From Cryptomeria japonica (Eukaryota; Streptophyta; Pinopsida; Cupressales; Cupressaceae): 64,000 nucleotides of DNA. The stretch spans positions 658,950,292 through 659,014,291 of the forward strand of contig NC_081414.1 of assembly GCF_030272615.1 (NCBI RefSeq). Direction: 5' to 3'. Of this stretch, positions 1-10,169 are shown one piece after another. The position numbers were made by a program, and so were the translations under genes. The notes below the pieces were generated by a model, which saw only the letters and a program-made list of their open reading frames with translations, was not told where the DNA came from and made no database searches. Each line of letters opens with the position of its first letter. Positions within the stretch are counted from its first letter, which is position 1.

Positions 1-1254
1 GCATTAAAGGCCTGATAAGACTTCATGGTTATCTAGAAGGTAAGGGTCAAGCCTAAATTAGGATTACCCACTGGATTAGGAGTTAATGCAAGGATAAACC
101 TTTGTGCAAATGATTAAGAGATAATCATGGTCAAAGCATTAAAGGCTTGATGAGACCCTTGGGTTGGGTAGAGGTTGAGTCAAAACAAATGTTTTAACCA
201 TGTGGGAGGGTTTGAGGTAACCATTAATGGTTATTGGAGACTTTGGGGATTAAGTGGTTGAAGGTTGAAAGCCTTCAATGGTTATCAAAGACTTTGAGGG
301 TTAATTTGTTGAACACACAAAGCATTAATTGCTTTTCAAAGACTTTGGAGTCTTTGAGAAGTGACTCCAATTTGCTTAGGAATGTGACAATATTTAGGGG
401 ATGGATTAGGCTAATTAGGAAGGGTTTAGAAGAATCTAGAAGGGGTTTAGGCATACAAGTGGATTTTGTAGGAAAATGCAAGTGGGAGAAATTTTGGTAT
501 TTTCAATTAAAATAAAATCATTTATTTCAATTAAATGGTGTAAGTTGAATTTGGATAAATATTTAAATAAATATTAATTTATTTAAATGAGAAAAAGAAG
601 ATAAAGCATTAAAAATGCTTGAAGACTTTGAGGGAAACCATTAAAGGCTTGAAGACTTTAAGGAAAACCATTAAAGTCTTTAAGAAGACTATAGAAGGAA
701 GCCATCAAGTTTGAAGACTTTAAAGCCATCAAGTTTGAATACTTTAAGGGAAACCATTAAAGGTTTCAAGTGGGTGAGGATAAATAGGATTTTAAATAAA
801 TAATTTATTTAAAATAGTTGTGCAACTTGCTTTTGTAGGAAAATACAAGTGGGTGGAGGATAAAGGTGATTTAAATAAATTATTTATTTAAAATAATTGT
901 GCAACTTGCTTTTGTAGGAAAATACAAGTGGGTAGAGGATAAAGGTGATTTAAATAAATGTTAATTTATTTAAATGTGAGAGGTGGGATTTTGGGGGATT
1001 TAAATAAATATTAATTTATTTAAATGTGAGAGAATATTTTAATTAAATAAATATGATTTATTTATTTAATTAATGGTCTGAATTTGGTTAAGTGAATTAA
1101 ATCAAATAAATTGAATAATTTATTTAATTAATAGGAGAATAGGGTTAAGATGAATTAATTAAATATTAATTTAATTAATTATTAATTGATGGTTAAATAA
1201 TCAAATAAATACTAAGTATTCATTTAATTAAGTGGACAGATTTATGTGACTACA
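1..1254 (-). mobile_element. Partial LTR of an E1-related Ty3/gypsy element (minus strand)
   Basis: Read on the minus strand, the right end begins TGTAGTCACATAAATCTGTC, the same start as the E1 LTRs, and the body carries the same modules: AT-rich stretches of AATTAATTAAAT, then repeated blocks around AACCATTAATGGTT and CAAAGTCT. The left part lies outside the window. No polypurine tract abuts position 1254, so this is either the 5' LTR of an element mostly outside the window or a solo LTR. It interrupts a coding-like remnant that continues at 1255. Internal tandem copies of about 78 bp (roughly 781-1020) make it longer and more rearranged than the E1 LTRs. Confidence 0.8.
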
Positions 1255-4200
1255 ACATCCATATTAAGATAGCACTTCTGAAGTATTTGCAGTCTGGGTA
1301 GTAGAACCAGTTGAAGTTCCTGCAAATCTCTGGTTCAGTTGTTGATCTCTAACTTGATTCTAGCAGACTGGAGCTAAAACCGGTGAACAGTTTGCCCATA
1401 TGTAGTGAAGGAATCATAGGGCATCTTAAAGGTGCTTATATATGCCTGCAAATCAGATTACAGTTTTTCCTTCTGTGCAAGCACATCATCACAAAATAGA
1501 TGGGGTTGGCTTATCTTACTGAGCAGTAGTTTTCCCTCATCCATAGCATCTCTTATGTCCTTCTATTCTTTCTGAAGTTCAGACCAGAGCTCGTTCAGTT
1601 TCTTCACTAAGGCAGTGTTTAGTGCCTTTTGATGCTTTTTTTGTGCATTAGCTTCAGCAACCTCTTCCAAGCATTGTGCCTGTTCCTCCACAACTGTGCA
1701 TAGAACTTTTAGTTGGGCTAAACAGGAATCGGTACTGGGAAGGTTAGTACCGGGAATCAAACTGGTAAGAGTTTCAACTGCAGTTTGAATAACATCTTGC
1801 TCCTTTTCCTCCTTAATTCTTCCAGTCGCTCTTGTGCAAGCTTAATGCTTTGGAGCAGTTCTGATTCTTTTGCAGATTGGAGGTCAATAGGACTGGTAAT
1901 GTCAACCGGTTTGGCTTGACTACTGGTTGTCTTTGGTGTCTCCACATGTGTGCTCTTTGCCGCTTCCTTCTTTGCTTCGACTCTTTGCTTTTCCTCTTCT
2001 GCCTTCTTTTGTTCCTCTACTTCTTTCTTTTTCTTCTCTTCATCCTTCTTCCTTTCTTCTTCCTTCTGCTTCTCTTCTTCTTTCTTCTTCTCCTCTTCCT
2101 GTTTTCTCTTTTCCTCTTCCTGTTTCCTTTTCTCCTCTTCCTTTTTCTTCTTCTCCTCTTCCTGTTTCCTCTTCTCCTCTTCTTGTTTCCTTTTCTCCTC
2201 TTCCTTCTTCTTCTTCTCCTCTTCCTGTTTCCTCTTCTCCTCTTCTTGTTTCCTTTTCTCTTCTTCTTTTCTCTTCTCTTCTTCCCGTTTCTTTTTCTCC
2301 TCTTCTGCTTGTTTCCTCTTCTCTTCCTCTTGATTCTTTTCCTCTTTCTCCGCTTGCACTTTATCAGCCTTTTCTTTGTCATGTTTTTCCTTGTCCACTC
2401 TCTCTTTATCAACCTTTTCCTTTGCTGCATCCAGAGTGACATTTTTACCATCCAAAGCATCAACGTCAATTGTGTCCATCTGTTCAGTGACCGGTTCTCC
2501 TTCACTGTCATATACCTCATCCGATTTTCCGGTTTCCGGTTCTTGTTCAACCTTCTTGTTGGCTTCAGACACTTGGTGCAATCTCAGAGCGGCTTTGGTA
2601 TGTGAGTGTGTATCTTTCACCACTTCAGGGACTTTCCCTTCCAGTAACAAGAGTCTCCTTCTTCTCATGAAGAAGAGGCTTTGTATTTATCCATAACTTC
2701 ATAGAGCTCTGAATTTGACACATCATGAAAATACTGTGCAAATATTTCTTCTCTTATTTCCTGTTCTTTTTCAATGGCAATGCACCATTTGTTATCTAAA
2801 GAATTGTATAAAGAATTTGGTGTCACGGATCTAATTTCTGATGGCGATCAGTCATTAATACATAGATATTGAATAACTTCCTGTTCGACTTCCTCCTTTT
2901 CATTGTCATTAAAATCATCAAAATGATCTATTAAATCACTTAACACTTTTCTCCTAATATCCTTGATAGTTCTTTGACAATGTGTCAATGGTTTGTAAGA
3001 GGAAATGTCTTTATTTACCAGTGCTGACGATGCTGACTCATTGTTGGTTGTCTTTGCTTTCTTCGTCGTTTGCCTAATCTTTTTAGGCTGCACTTCAGGT
3101 TTTGTATCCTCAGAATCTGGTGAGTTGTTCTTAGTTTTCCGCTTTCTTTCAAAGACCTTGGCAGGTGCAACTTCCGATTTCTTCTTGGCCAGTGACCGCT
3201 TGGTCACTTTAGGACTTGCTGAAGTAACCAGCGCCGATACTGATGGCACTACCTTTCCTTTCTTCACTGAAGGTTCTTCAACCGGTGTTACCCTTTCCAA
3301 GTAGGTGTCGGTTCTCTTCTTCTTTGGATCAAGAGGCGAGGCAAGTAGGGTAGAGGCATACCCATCTAGCATGTCATACATCACCTCATATCCCATGGGC
3401 TCCACTTCTTCCTTTCTGGGCTCAACCGCCTCCATTATGCACTCATCTACTCTGATGATAAAGCAGATGTCCTCTTCATACTTCTTAACAATATCGCCAG
3501 ATATTCTCATCCTTTGGCTCATCTTGCATCTGAATTCATCAAAGTATTTATTCAAGACTTAAGGATAACCGGTTCCCACCGCTTGAAGACTTTCTCTGAT
3601 TTGTTTGGTAACTAGTTGGTCAGCAGACCATTGAATATCATTGACTCTCGAAAAATAGCCTTGAAAATAGAAAAACAAACCTACCGACAGTTGCCCAAAT
3701 TTAAATCTTAAGGTATTGTCCTGTTTGATAGACTTCAGGTTTACCAGAAGTTGCCTCTGCATACAGGTGCATAGATCAAATGATGCATCTTCCATGATCA
3801 TTTTGTAGCTGGCATTCACCACAGTACCAGAAACAAAGTTAATTCCGGTATCCGATCACCATGCAGGCATACTTGACCAACTCATCCTTGATGGTGTTGA
3901 CGGTCATTCCTCGTTGGTCGCTCACAAAACCGGTGAGCTTGGTCATTTCCATCTTAATGACTTTCCTTAGGGCTAGCACTTCTCCAACGTTACAGAAACT
4001 GGTGACGACATGAATCGCTTCTGGTGTGATGTCATGTGTCTGCTCAAGATATATTTTGTCACCGTGCACTTTGCTTAGGATGATGTGGATGTGATCTTCT
4101 ATGAATTCTTCAAGAAAATAGACCGCATTGTGAAGTTTCTTCCTTTCCAGGATGTTGTATTCAGGTTTGATCTTCTTGTCATCCCCACAGAATAGACCTA

Positions 4201-4390
4201 ACTAAGAATGGATCACTAGGGATTCTAGGTCTTCTATTTTGTAATCAATATAATCTAAAATACCTTCCTCAACTATAACACCAGCGGGTATCTGGGATAG
4301 GGCATTGTATTTCATCTTCCTTTGTATGAAATCCACTGAATCAATAGGTGCACTTGAACTGGAGTGCGAAGTAGAAGCCATGATAAACAA
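1255..4390 (-). pseudogene. Decayed TE-associated ORF, Lys/Glu-rich protein of unknown function
   Basis: A minus-strand coding remnant running from about 4390 to the LTR boundary at 1254, broken by several stops and frame changes; open pieces lie at 4202-4390, 3839-4069, 3559-3822, 2848-3555, 1757-2668 and 1563-1760. The sequence between pieces still reads as plausible protein in one frame or another, so this was one protein of roughly 900 residues or more. It starts MASTSHSSSSAP, has a mixed globular N-terminal half with a Cys pair (DLCTCMQ), then a Lys/Ser/Pro-rich basic stretch and a long charged KE coiled-coil region. I recognise no domain. It lies downstream of the gag-like ORF of the same orientation, where pol would be expected in a copia element, so it was probably cargo of that element. 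A host gene fragment is the alternative. Confidence 0.5.
2098..2286 (-). repeat. 63-bp tandem repeat coding Lys/Glu heptads
   Basis: Three successive units of 63 bp. Each encodes three heptads of the type EEEKRKQ, EEEKRKQ, EEEKKKK on the minus strand. The array lies inside the decayed Lys/Glu-rich ORF and explains the long pyrimidine-only plus strand and the spurious plus-strand Phe/Leu/Ser-rich reading frames. The heptad length fits an extended single alpha-helix or coiled coil. Confidence 0.75.
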
Positions 4391-4842
4391 AGAAACTCAA
4401 AAAATACCTTCGCGAATCGAGATTTAGGGCTTTGACACTGTAGCTAGCAACACACCACTTCGGTCGCTTGGAACACCGCTTAGTGTTCTTCACTAATAGG
4501 TTGCAAATATCTCAGAATTCTTCTACTAGATTTCAATTTACTTTGAATCGCAAGTTGAATCGCCTTTTGTCTCTCTGCACTTGAAAATTTCTTCGCTCGC
4601 AAATTGATAAGTGAAAATGACTTGAAAATCCCTTTTAAACAAATTCTTCACCTACCATAATAAATGCTCCACCATTAGGTTATAAACCCTAATTTTGCCT
4701 TTTACTGTTTTCGGTCTTCTGCCGATTGACAGGTAACAAATACTGGTTAAGGTCTTTTACCGGTGTAAACCAGGGGTTCGAAATATTTCACCGATTCGCT
4801 CCCCCTAAGCTTTTTTGTAGCTTAGTTTGCCGGTTCAGAGAT
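4391..4842. other. Spacer between the two copia-associated ORFs
   Basis: About 450 bp with no ORF. Read on the minus strand it is the interval between the gag-like stop and the ATG of the Lys/Glu-rich ORF. It contains several copies of the ACCGGT/CCGGTT string that recurs throughout 2.4-7.2 kb. No clear promoter or splice signal is visible. Confidence 0.4.
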
Positions 4843-6128
4843 TTACACACTAGGTGCAAGAACCGGTTCTTCTTGTGATACTTCTTCTAGTTTCTTTTTC
4901 CAGGTTTTCTTCATGTCGGTTTGAATAGTTTCAACATCAATCTTTCCTTCTGGAGTGACCGATATGTCATCCGATATGTTCTTTCTCATCCTGCATATTC
5001 TAATTGGGTGTCCCGGTTTGTTGCAGTGATAACATACCATTCCAGGTGTTCTCCATGGTCCATTGTTCATTCTACCATTCTTCCTCTTGCATGTTGCAGC
5101 AGTGTGACCACTACCATGATAGATCAAACAAGTTTCTCTCCAACCAGTTGCTGCTTGATTCATAGGCATTATACCGGTTTGGATTCTGGTTCACAGAGGA
5201 TTCGGGAAAAACTCCTTGACTCCTTTGAGGATATCTTCTAGTGTTGTGTATAACAGACCTGCATTGAAATGCTCTATGCCCAAACTTGTTGCATGCATAA
5301 CAATTACCATTGAATCTATTGGATCTAGGCTTATTGTTTAGAAAGTAAGGAAAATTATTGTAAGCCTTATTTCTACACACATTAGCAGTATGTCCTTCCT
5401 TGAGACAATTAAAGAAAACAGGTTTAAACTTTTTCTTACCTTTATCCTTTGGTGTCGGTTGCTTCTTTGATGCTCCATCTTTTGTTCCAGAGGTCTCACC
5501 TTCCTCATAATCAGAGAAACCAAGTCCATTAGTATTCTTTACCGGTTTGGCTGATTCAAGCTTTTGCTCTATCTTAGCAGCACTCTGATTGAATTTGGCG
5601 AGTATCTCCTTTGTTTCAGCGAGTTCCTTGGTAATAGAAGCATTGGACTCCTTCAAGGTTGCATTCTTAGATATAGCCATGTTTAGTTCACCTTGCATTT
5701 CTTCTTTTTCCTCTTTACTCTCTTGGAGATGAGCGGTAAGTGCACTGATTTCTTGCTTCAGGTTGGAGATCTTATGATCTTTGTCTTTTACTAGATCTTC
5801 AGCTTTCCTCCAGTTCTCAAGCTCTTGACACATTCTGATAGTCAGTCCTTCCAGTTCCCTTCTCAGATTGGCATTAGACTCATTCAGTTTTTCAACTTTT
5901 TCAACTAGGGCTTCCATGTCTGCTTCATCAGAAGAACTGTTTTCAGTAAGCTCCATTAGTTTCTCAACATGCTCTCTTCTTTTTGCCAAAGAGGCTTTAT
6001 ATTTGACTTTGAGTTCATCAAAGGCTTTCTCAGTCCGAGTGAGATGGTGAGGAAGCTCCCTCATTGTGTATTCCCCCATATCTCCTTTCAAGTGGTTAAA
6101 CTTATAGAAAGGTTGGCTCTGATACTAG
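4843..6128 (-). pseudogene. Copia-like Gag remnant: coiled coil plus four zinc-knuckle sites, frameshifted
   Basis: Two overlapping minus-strand frames (5111-6091 extended upstream to the PBS, and 4843-5169) make one Gag-like protein with a frameshift near 5111-5169. The open frame runs up to the PBS (residues QSQPFYKFNHLKGDMGEY before and around the first ATG). The N-terminal half is a long charged coiled coil. The C-terminal half has four CCHC knuckle sites: CYACNKFGHRAFQC and CYHCNKPGHPIRIC are intact (C-x2-C-x4-H-x4-C), while FFNCLKEGHTANVC and CLIYHGSGHTAATC have each lost a cysteine. The usual copia capsid domain is absent. In this family the protein would package element RNA. There is no protease, integrase or RT downstream. 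Confidence 0.65.
6111..6128 (-). promoter_or_regulatory. Primer binding site, initiator tRNA-Met type
   Basis: On the minus strand the sequence next to the LTR end reads AGTATCAGAGCCAACC, 11 of 12 bases matching the usual plant copia PBS TGGTATCAGAGC. It sits two bases inside the LTR edge, which orients the element on the minus strand and makes 6130-7263 its 5' LTR. Confidence 0.65.
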
Positions 6129-6129
6129 T

Positions 6130-7263
6130 TGATGAATACTAAGAGAGGGGGGTGAATTAGTATACCAAAAAATACTGAACTCAAACACTTAAACAATTTA
6201 GCAGTTAACCGGTATAGTAGATTTACTAACAAACCGGTTAAGACAAATGCAAACCAAACAACAAATAAAGCATTCACCCACAAGAGCACAATCACCATAA
6301 CACAAGAGATTTTGACGTGGAAACCCAAATGGGAAAAACCACGGTGAGATGAAACTCACAAGTAACTATCTGCAGAATAGTAACCAAACCGGTTAAGCTC
6401 AGACCAATTAAGGTCATACAATGTTCTTCACCAGAACAGATCCTATTAGGAATCTCGATCTCTGTTAGGAGATAAGTTTGATTAAAGACTACCTTGTGAG
6501 AGGATTTCAGATCCACAGTTGTGAACCACCTTGTTAGAGGATTTATAAAGGCTTTGCCAGGCCTACCCGGTTAAGGGTTTCAGACCTGTCGAAGATGTGA
6601 GTAATCAACAAGTGAGTGATCTAAGTACTAGCACAATATGGTTGGTTAGATCCTTGATAGCTCATTGTTAATGCATTTCAGCATTACTTCAGTCTTCAAT
6701 ATCTCCACACTTTGTTTCTTCACACAAACCTAATCTTCTTCTGTGATCGCACATACAAAAACCACATCAACCACCTAAAACCCTAACAACAACTAAAACC
6801 CTAGACATGATGTCCTTATAAAGGAATCTGATTTCATTTCAGTCCAATAGGATTACATTGCAAGTTCCTAGGTTCAGTGCATCTAGTCACATTTGGTAAC
6901 ATGACACAAAATCACCGCCAAAGTGTCGGTGGATGATAACTCATCACAAAACTACCGGTTGGTAACTCATCATAGAGTAATACCGGTTCATACATTTAAC
7001 CGATTATCGGTTCACACATTTTACCAATTACTGGTTTGTCAAAATGAAGATTGAGAAAAATGGCAACAACCGCTTTGATCCTTCGTACTGCTTTGGGATC
7101 CTCGAACCGCTTGAGGTCTTCATACCGCTTGAGATCGGTAAACATTTTCTGCAAAACACCGATAGTCTAAAGACTATAATACATAATACCGGTTGGAACA
7201 AATACCGGTTGAGCATAACTCATACATACAAAAAGTGATCTCAAAGCAAGTGTGTGTCCATCA
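6130..7263 (-). mobile_element. 5' LTR of the copia-like element (minus strand)
   Basis: About 1134 bp, bounded on the plus strand by TGATGAATAC and GTCCATCA, giving short inverted TGATG/CATCA ends. It contains the conserved block with GACGTGGAAACCC and AAAAACCACGGTGAGATG, which also appears in diverged form in the second copia LTR at 16.3 kb. A minus-strand TATA-like TTTATAAGG lies near 6814-6822. No second LTR of this element is in the window; its 3' part is lost or lies beyond the gypsy LTR at 1-1254. Confidence 0.7.
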
Positions 7264-7984
7264 ATGACAATCACAACATCATCATCAAAAATGCCAACAT
7301 TGGATTCATATGTGGATTTGCATATTCTTGGACTCATGTTGTGTTTGATACTATTATCATACTTACTAATGATATTCTTGTGGATTGTTATTGAGGTGTA
7401 TTGATAATGTATTTTGGATTCATGTACATGGATTTGTATATACTTACTCTCACTTTATATTTGATACTGTTATTATACTTGTAGATGATTTTCTTGTGAA
7501 TTGCCATTGAGGTGTATGGATAATGTATTTAGGATTCATGTTGTATAATGTTTACTGTTTGGACTCATTTTTTGTTTGATACTATTATTGTCTTGCATAT
7601 AATATTCTTGTGGATTTCTACCTGAGGTATATAGATAATATATTTTAGATTCATATATATGAATTTGTACATGTTGGACTTTGCAATGTTTTTGGTTCAC
7701 TTCTTTCACTATGCTATACAATTATATTTATGTTCATTGAGTTTCAATATTGTGACTATTGTATCATGTATCTATATGTTTGAATCATTATGTTATACAA
7801 TTATACTCATGGTTAGATGATTTTATGATTAGATATATATTATGGATATTATCTCACTAGTTGCTATATATTATGCTTCAACCATCTTGCATTGACTGGA
7901 TACACTTGAAATTGTGATGAATTGAAGACAATTGAAATGGGTAAAAGTTTTATACACATGGGGTGGCAAACGGATACAATTTCT
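7264..7984. repeat. AT-rich spacer with a 115-bp tandem repeat
   Basis: Between 7302 and about 7680 a unit beginning GGATTCAT recurs at 7302, 7416, 7532 and 7649, a period of 114-117 bp. Each unit contains GATACTATTATTAT-like and TTCTTGTGGATT strings. The copies are diverged, so the array is old. Nothing else is recognised in this interval. Confidence 0.65.
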
Positions 7985-8258
7985 ACACTGGCAAAGCTAA
8001 GACATAGCAATTACGTTTGTTTTTCTCTCTTTCCTTTGAGTGGGCCCGCCCTTACCTTTTTATTTTGGGTTTGAATTTAATGTGGATGTTCGGTAGGTAC
8101 TTTCTCTTTGGGTAGACAAACTCTTGTGAAACGTTGAATGGATAGTTTGGAATCATTGTTACAACCACTAATTTACTGCCACGTGTCCTACTTTTACAAA
8201 CAAAGGCAATGGTCTCCAGATTTTGATTTTGTTTTTTAAAAGAGGGGTTGGGTTTCAT
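7985..8258 (+). repeat. Dispersed repeat, copy 1, left part
   Basis: Matches about 27045-27240 by eye: both contain GTGAAACGTTGAATGGATAG, then TTTGGAATC, and later TACTGCCACGTGTCCTAC. Its continuation (about 9835-10160) lies on the far side of a LINE-type insertion. Not recognised as a known element. Confidence 0.6.
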
Positions 8259-8474
8259 TCAAGAATACCTAATTTGTGGGCATGCTTATTGCCACACATT
8301 TCCCTCTCTGTCCAATCATGGAGAAGCTCCAATGTTTAGTTTTCCCTTTTTCATACTAAATGCATATTGGGATTCAAAAGGAGAGTATTATGTTTATATA
8401 TTTATTTTCTTTAATAGTGAAATTCACGTATTCATATTATTTTTCATTTAGTTTCAGATATATTGTTTTTGATA

Positions 8475-9832
8475 ATAAAGCAGCCAAAACAGGGGGGGTG
8501 ACCCGAAAGAACAACAAGCCTCAAAAAAGAGCTAAACCAACAGACACACAACAGACAAACAACAGTCAACCAATCCCTACCTTAAACATCAAAAACAAAA
8601 ATCACCTATAGCTATTGGATAACCCAAGATTGAAACAAATCTCATCCAAATAGCCCCTTATACAGTATATACACAACATATTGTTCATAGTATAATAACT
8701 GAGGAGAGTAGCAAGAGTCTTAAACTTAAAAGGGATCCAACCGATCTAGAAAACAAAACTATAAGGAACAACTTCCACCATTAAACATGTTTTCCAGCTC
8801 CCAAGTGCTGTGAGAGCATGAGGCCAGTCCAATCTTCAGCAAGGAACTCAAATAGTTCTTTCGTGGTATCGCCTTCCAGCCCGCCCTGATCCAATTTCTC
8901 CTGATGCAACAAGAACATTGAAGTAGCTGAGGAGTGCATGACCTTTATGGCAAATTTTCCAATTCTGTCGACATGGGACTCGAGGTTCTCCAGCTTCTTC
9001 TTCACTCCATTCAAGTCCTTGGAGATGGCATTACAACCCGCACACTGCACCACCTCCTCCTTCTCCCCACTTTCGGCAGCAATCTGCCTGCGCTCAAACT
9101 TTCTTCCATCCTCCTCAGAGATGTGCGGGGGGGAAGAGTTAGAACAAGGGGAGGTGGTTTTATTATCATCCTTGTTTATCTCATATTTAGAGGCCTTAGT
9201 ACCTAGCTTAGAGGAACCTGAGCCTTCTATAGCCTCCATCTCATCCTCCACCTTATCACTTTCAGCCTTCTCAGAATCTTCCTCTTCCTCATTAACATAG
9301 CTCTTTCTAACAATAATTTGTTTCATCTGGGGTTTGCCAGCAAACCTGTGAGATCTTCTCAGGGTCACACCATCCTCCGCGTCAGACTCGACTAATAGAA
9401 TTTTAGGATCTTTCCTGGGTTTCTTGGAGGAGGGTTTAGCAATAGAAGGATTGCCTTTGTTTTTCTCCCCAATTTTGGGAGAAATGAGAGGGGCATTCTT
9501 AGGGGATTGACAAGGCGTAATAGGTTTTTTTGAGGTCTTTTTGAGACCTTTTTTAGAACCAATAGGGGGGCCCTGGATGGAGGGAGCAGGTTGAAAAAAG
9601 ATGGGTTTAGGGGGACACAGGGCCTTGTGGAAGTTGTAAAGCTGAAACATCAGACCTTGGTGGAGGATGGTGTAATTGCTATCTTGAGTCATGCAATGGA
9701 AGACATCTTTAACAGTAGACTCTAAGGCATGTAGTAAAAAGAATGGGAAATAAATAGAATTATGGTTGCAAAACGAGAAAGAATGGGAAGATATATTGTT
9801 AAAATGTCTTAATATAATTATATATTAATAAG
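8475..9832 (-). mobile_element. 5'-truncated L1-type LINE tail
   Basis: A block of about 1.36 kb interrupts the dispersed repeat that is continuous at 27 kb. On the minus strand it holds the distal part of a coding region, an untranslated stretch and a tail reading GCTTTATTATCAAAAACAAT. Similar short strings flank it (AGATATAT on the left, TGATATATAT on the right), a possible imperfect target-site duplication. Its ORF matches the ORF downstream of the RNase H domain in the larger LINE at 13.7-15.9 kb, which is why I assign it to that family. Confidence 0.5.
8781..9830 (-). pseudogene. LINE-associated 3' ORF, truncated copy
   Basis: Open from the insertion edge near 9830 down to 8781; the first ATG is at 9692, but the homologous frame continues upstream (residues FPFFLLHALESTVKD), so the copy is 5'-truncated rather than starting there. 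The N-terminal part resembles the ORF at 14563-15165: HQGLMFQLYNFHKALCPP here against HHGLIIRLYDYHLSLFPP there. The middle is a long Lys/Ser/Pro/Glu-rich region with basic and acidic patches. The C-terminus has a Cys pair (CAGC), a short coiled coil and the string TTKELFEFLAEDW, matched by VVRELFKFLFED in the second copy. No enzymatic motif is seen; function unknown. Confidence 0.5.
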
Positions 9833-9834
9833 TG

Positions 9835-10160
9835 ATATATATCTATGTTAAGTTTGGTTCCTATCTCAATCTTATTCTATTTATATTTCTTCATATTTAT
9901 ATGTCTACGCATTTATTATTTTTTGGTCAATTATTGTACTGATATTTACACCTACATCCATACATTTATTCCATACGATAATATGGTCATTTCCCTTACC
10001 CAATTTACTTATTTTCATTTAGGAACGAACAAAGTTCAATGTTAAGGCATGTTAGATTGGACATGGAATTCATGTCTTCAAATTCAAACTTCAACATTCA
10101 TGCCCCTTTTTGTACTAGCGAGTGTAAGTCAACTTAACATATGTTTTTGCAAATTATTTT
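9835..10160 (+). repeat. Dispersed repeat, copy 1, right part
   Basis: Resumes the match to copy 2 (about 27270-27625): ATGTTAAGTTTGGTTC, CAATTATTGTACT, ACAATTTACTTATT-like strings, CTTCAAATTCAAACTTCAAC and ACATATGTTTTTG occur in the same order. Divergence is high enough that both copies are old. Confidence 0.55.
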
Positions 10161-10169
10161 TTATATCTT

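Noticed and set aside
1877-2605. Long plus-strand Phe/Leu/Ser-rich reading frames
   Set aside because: They are the opposite strand of the Lys/Glu repeat; pyrimidine-only codons keep several frames open without coding meaning.
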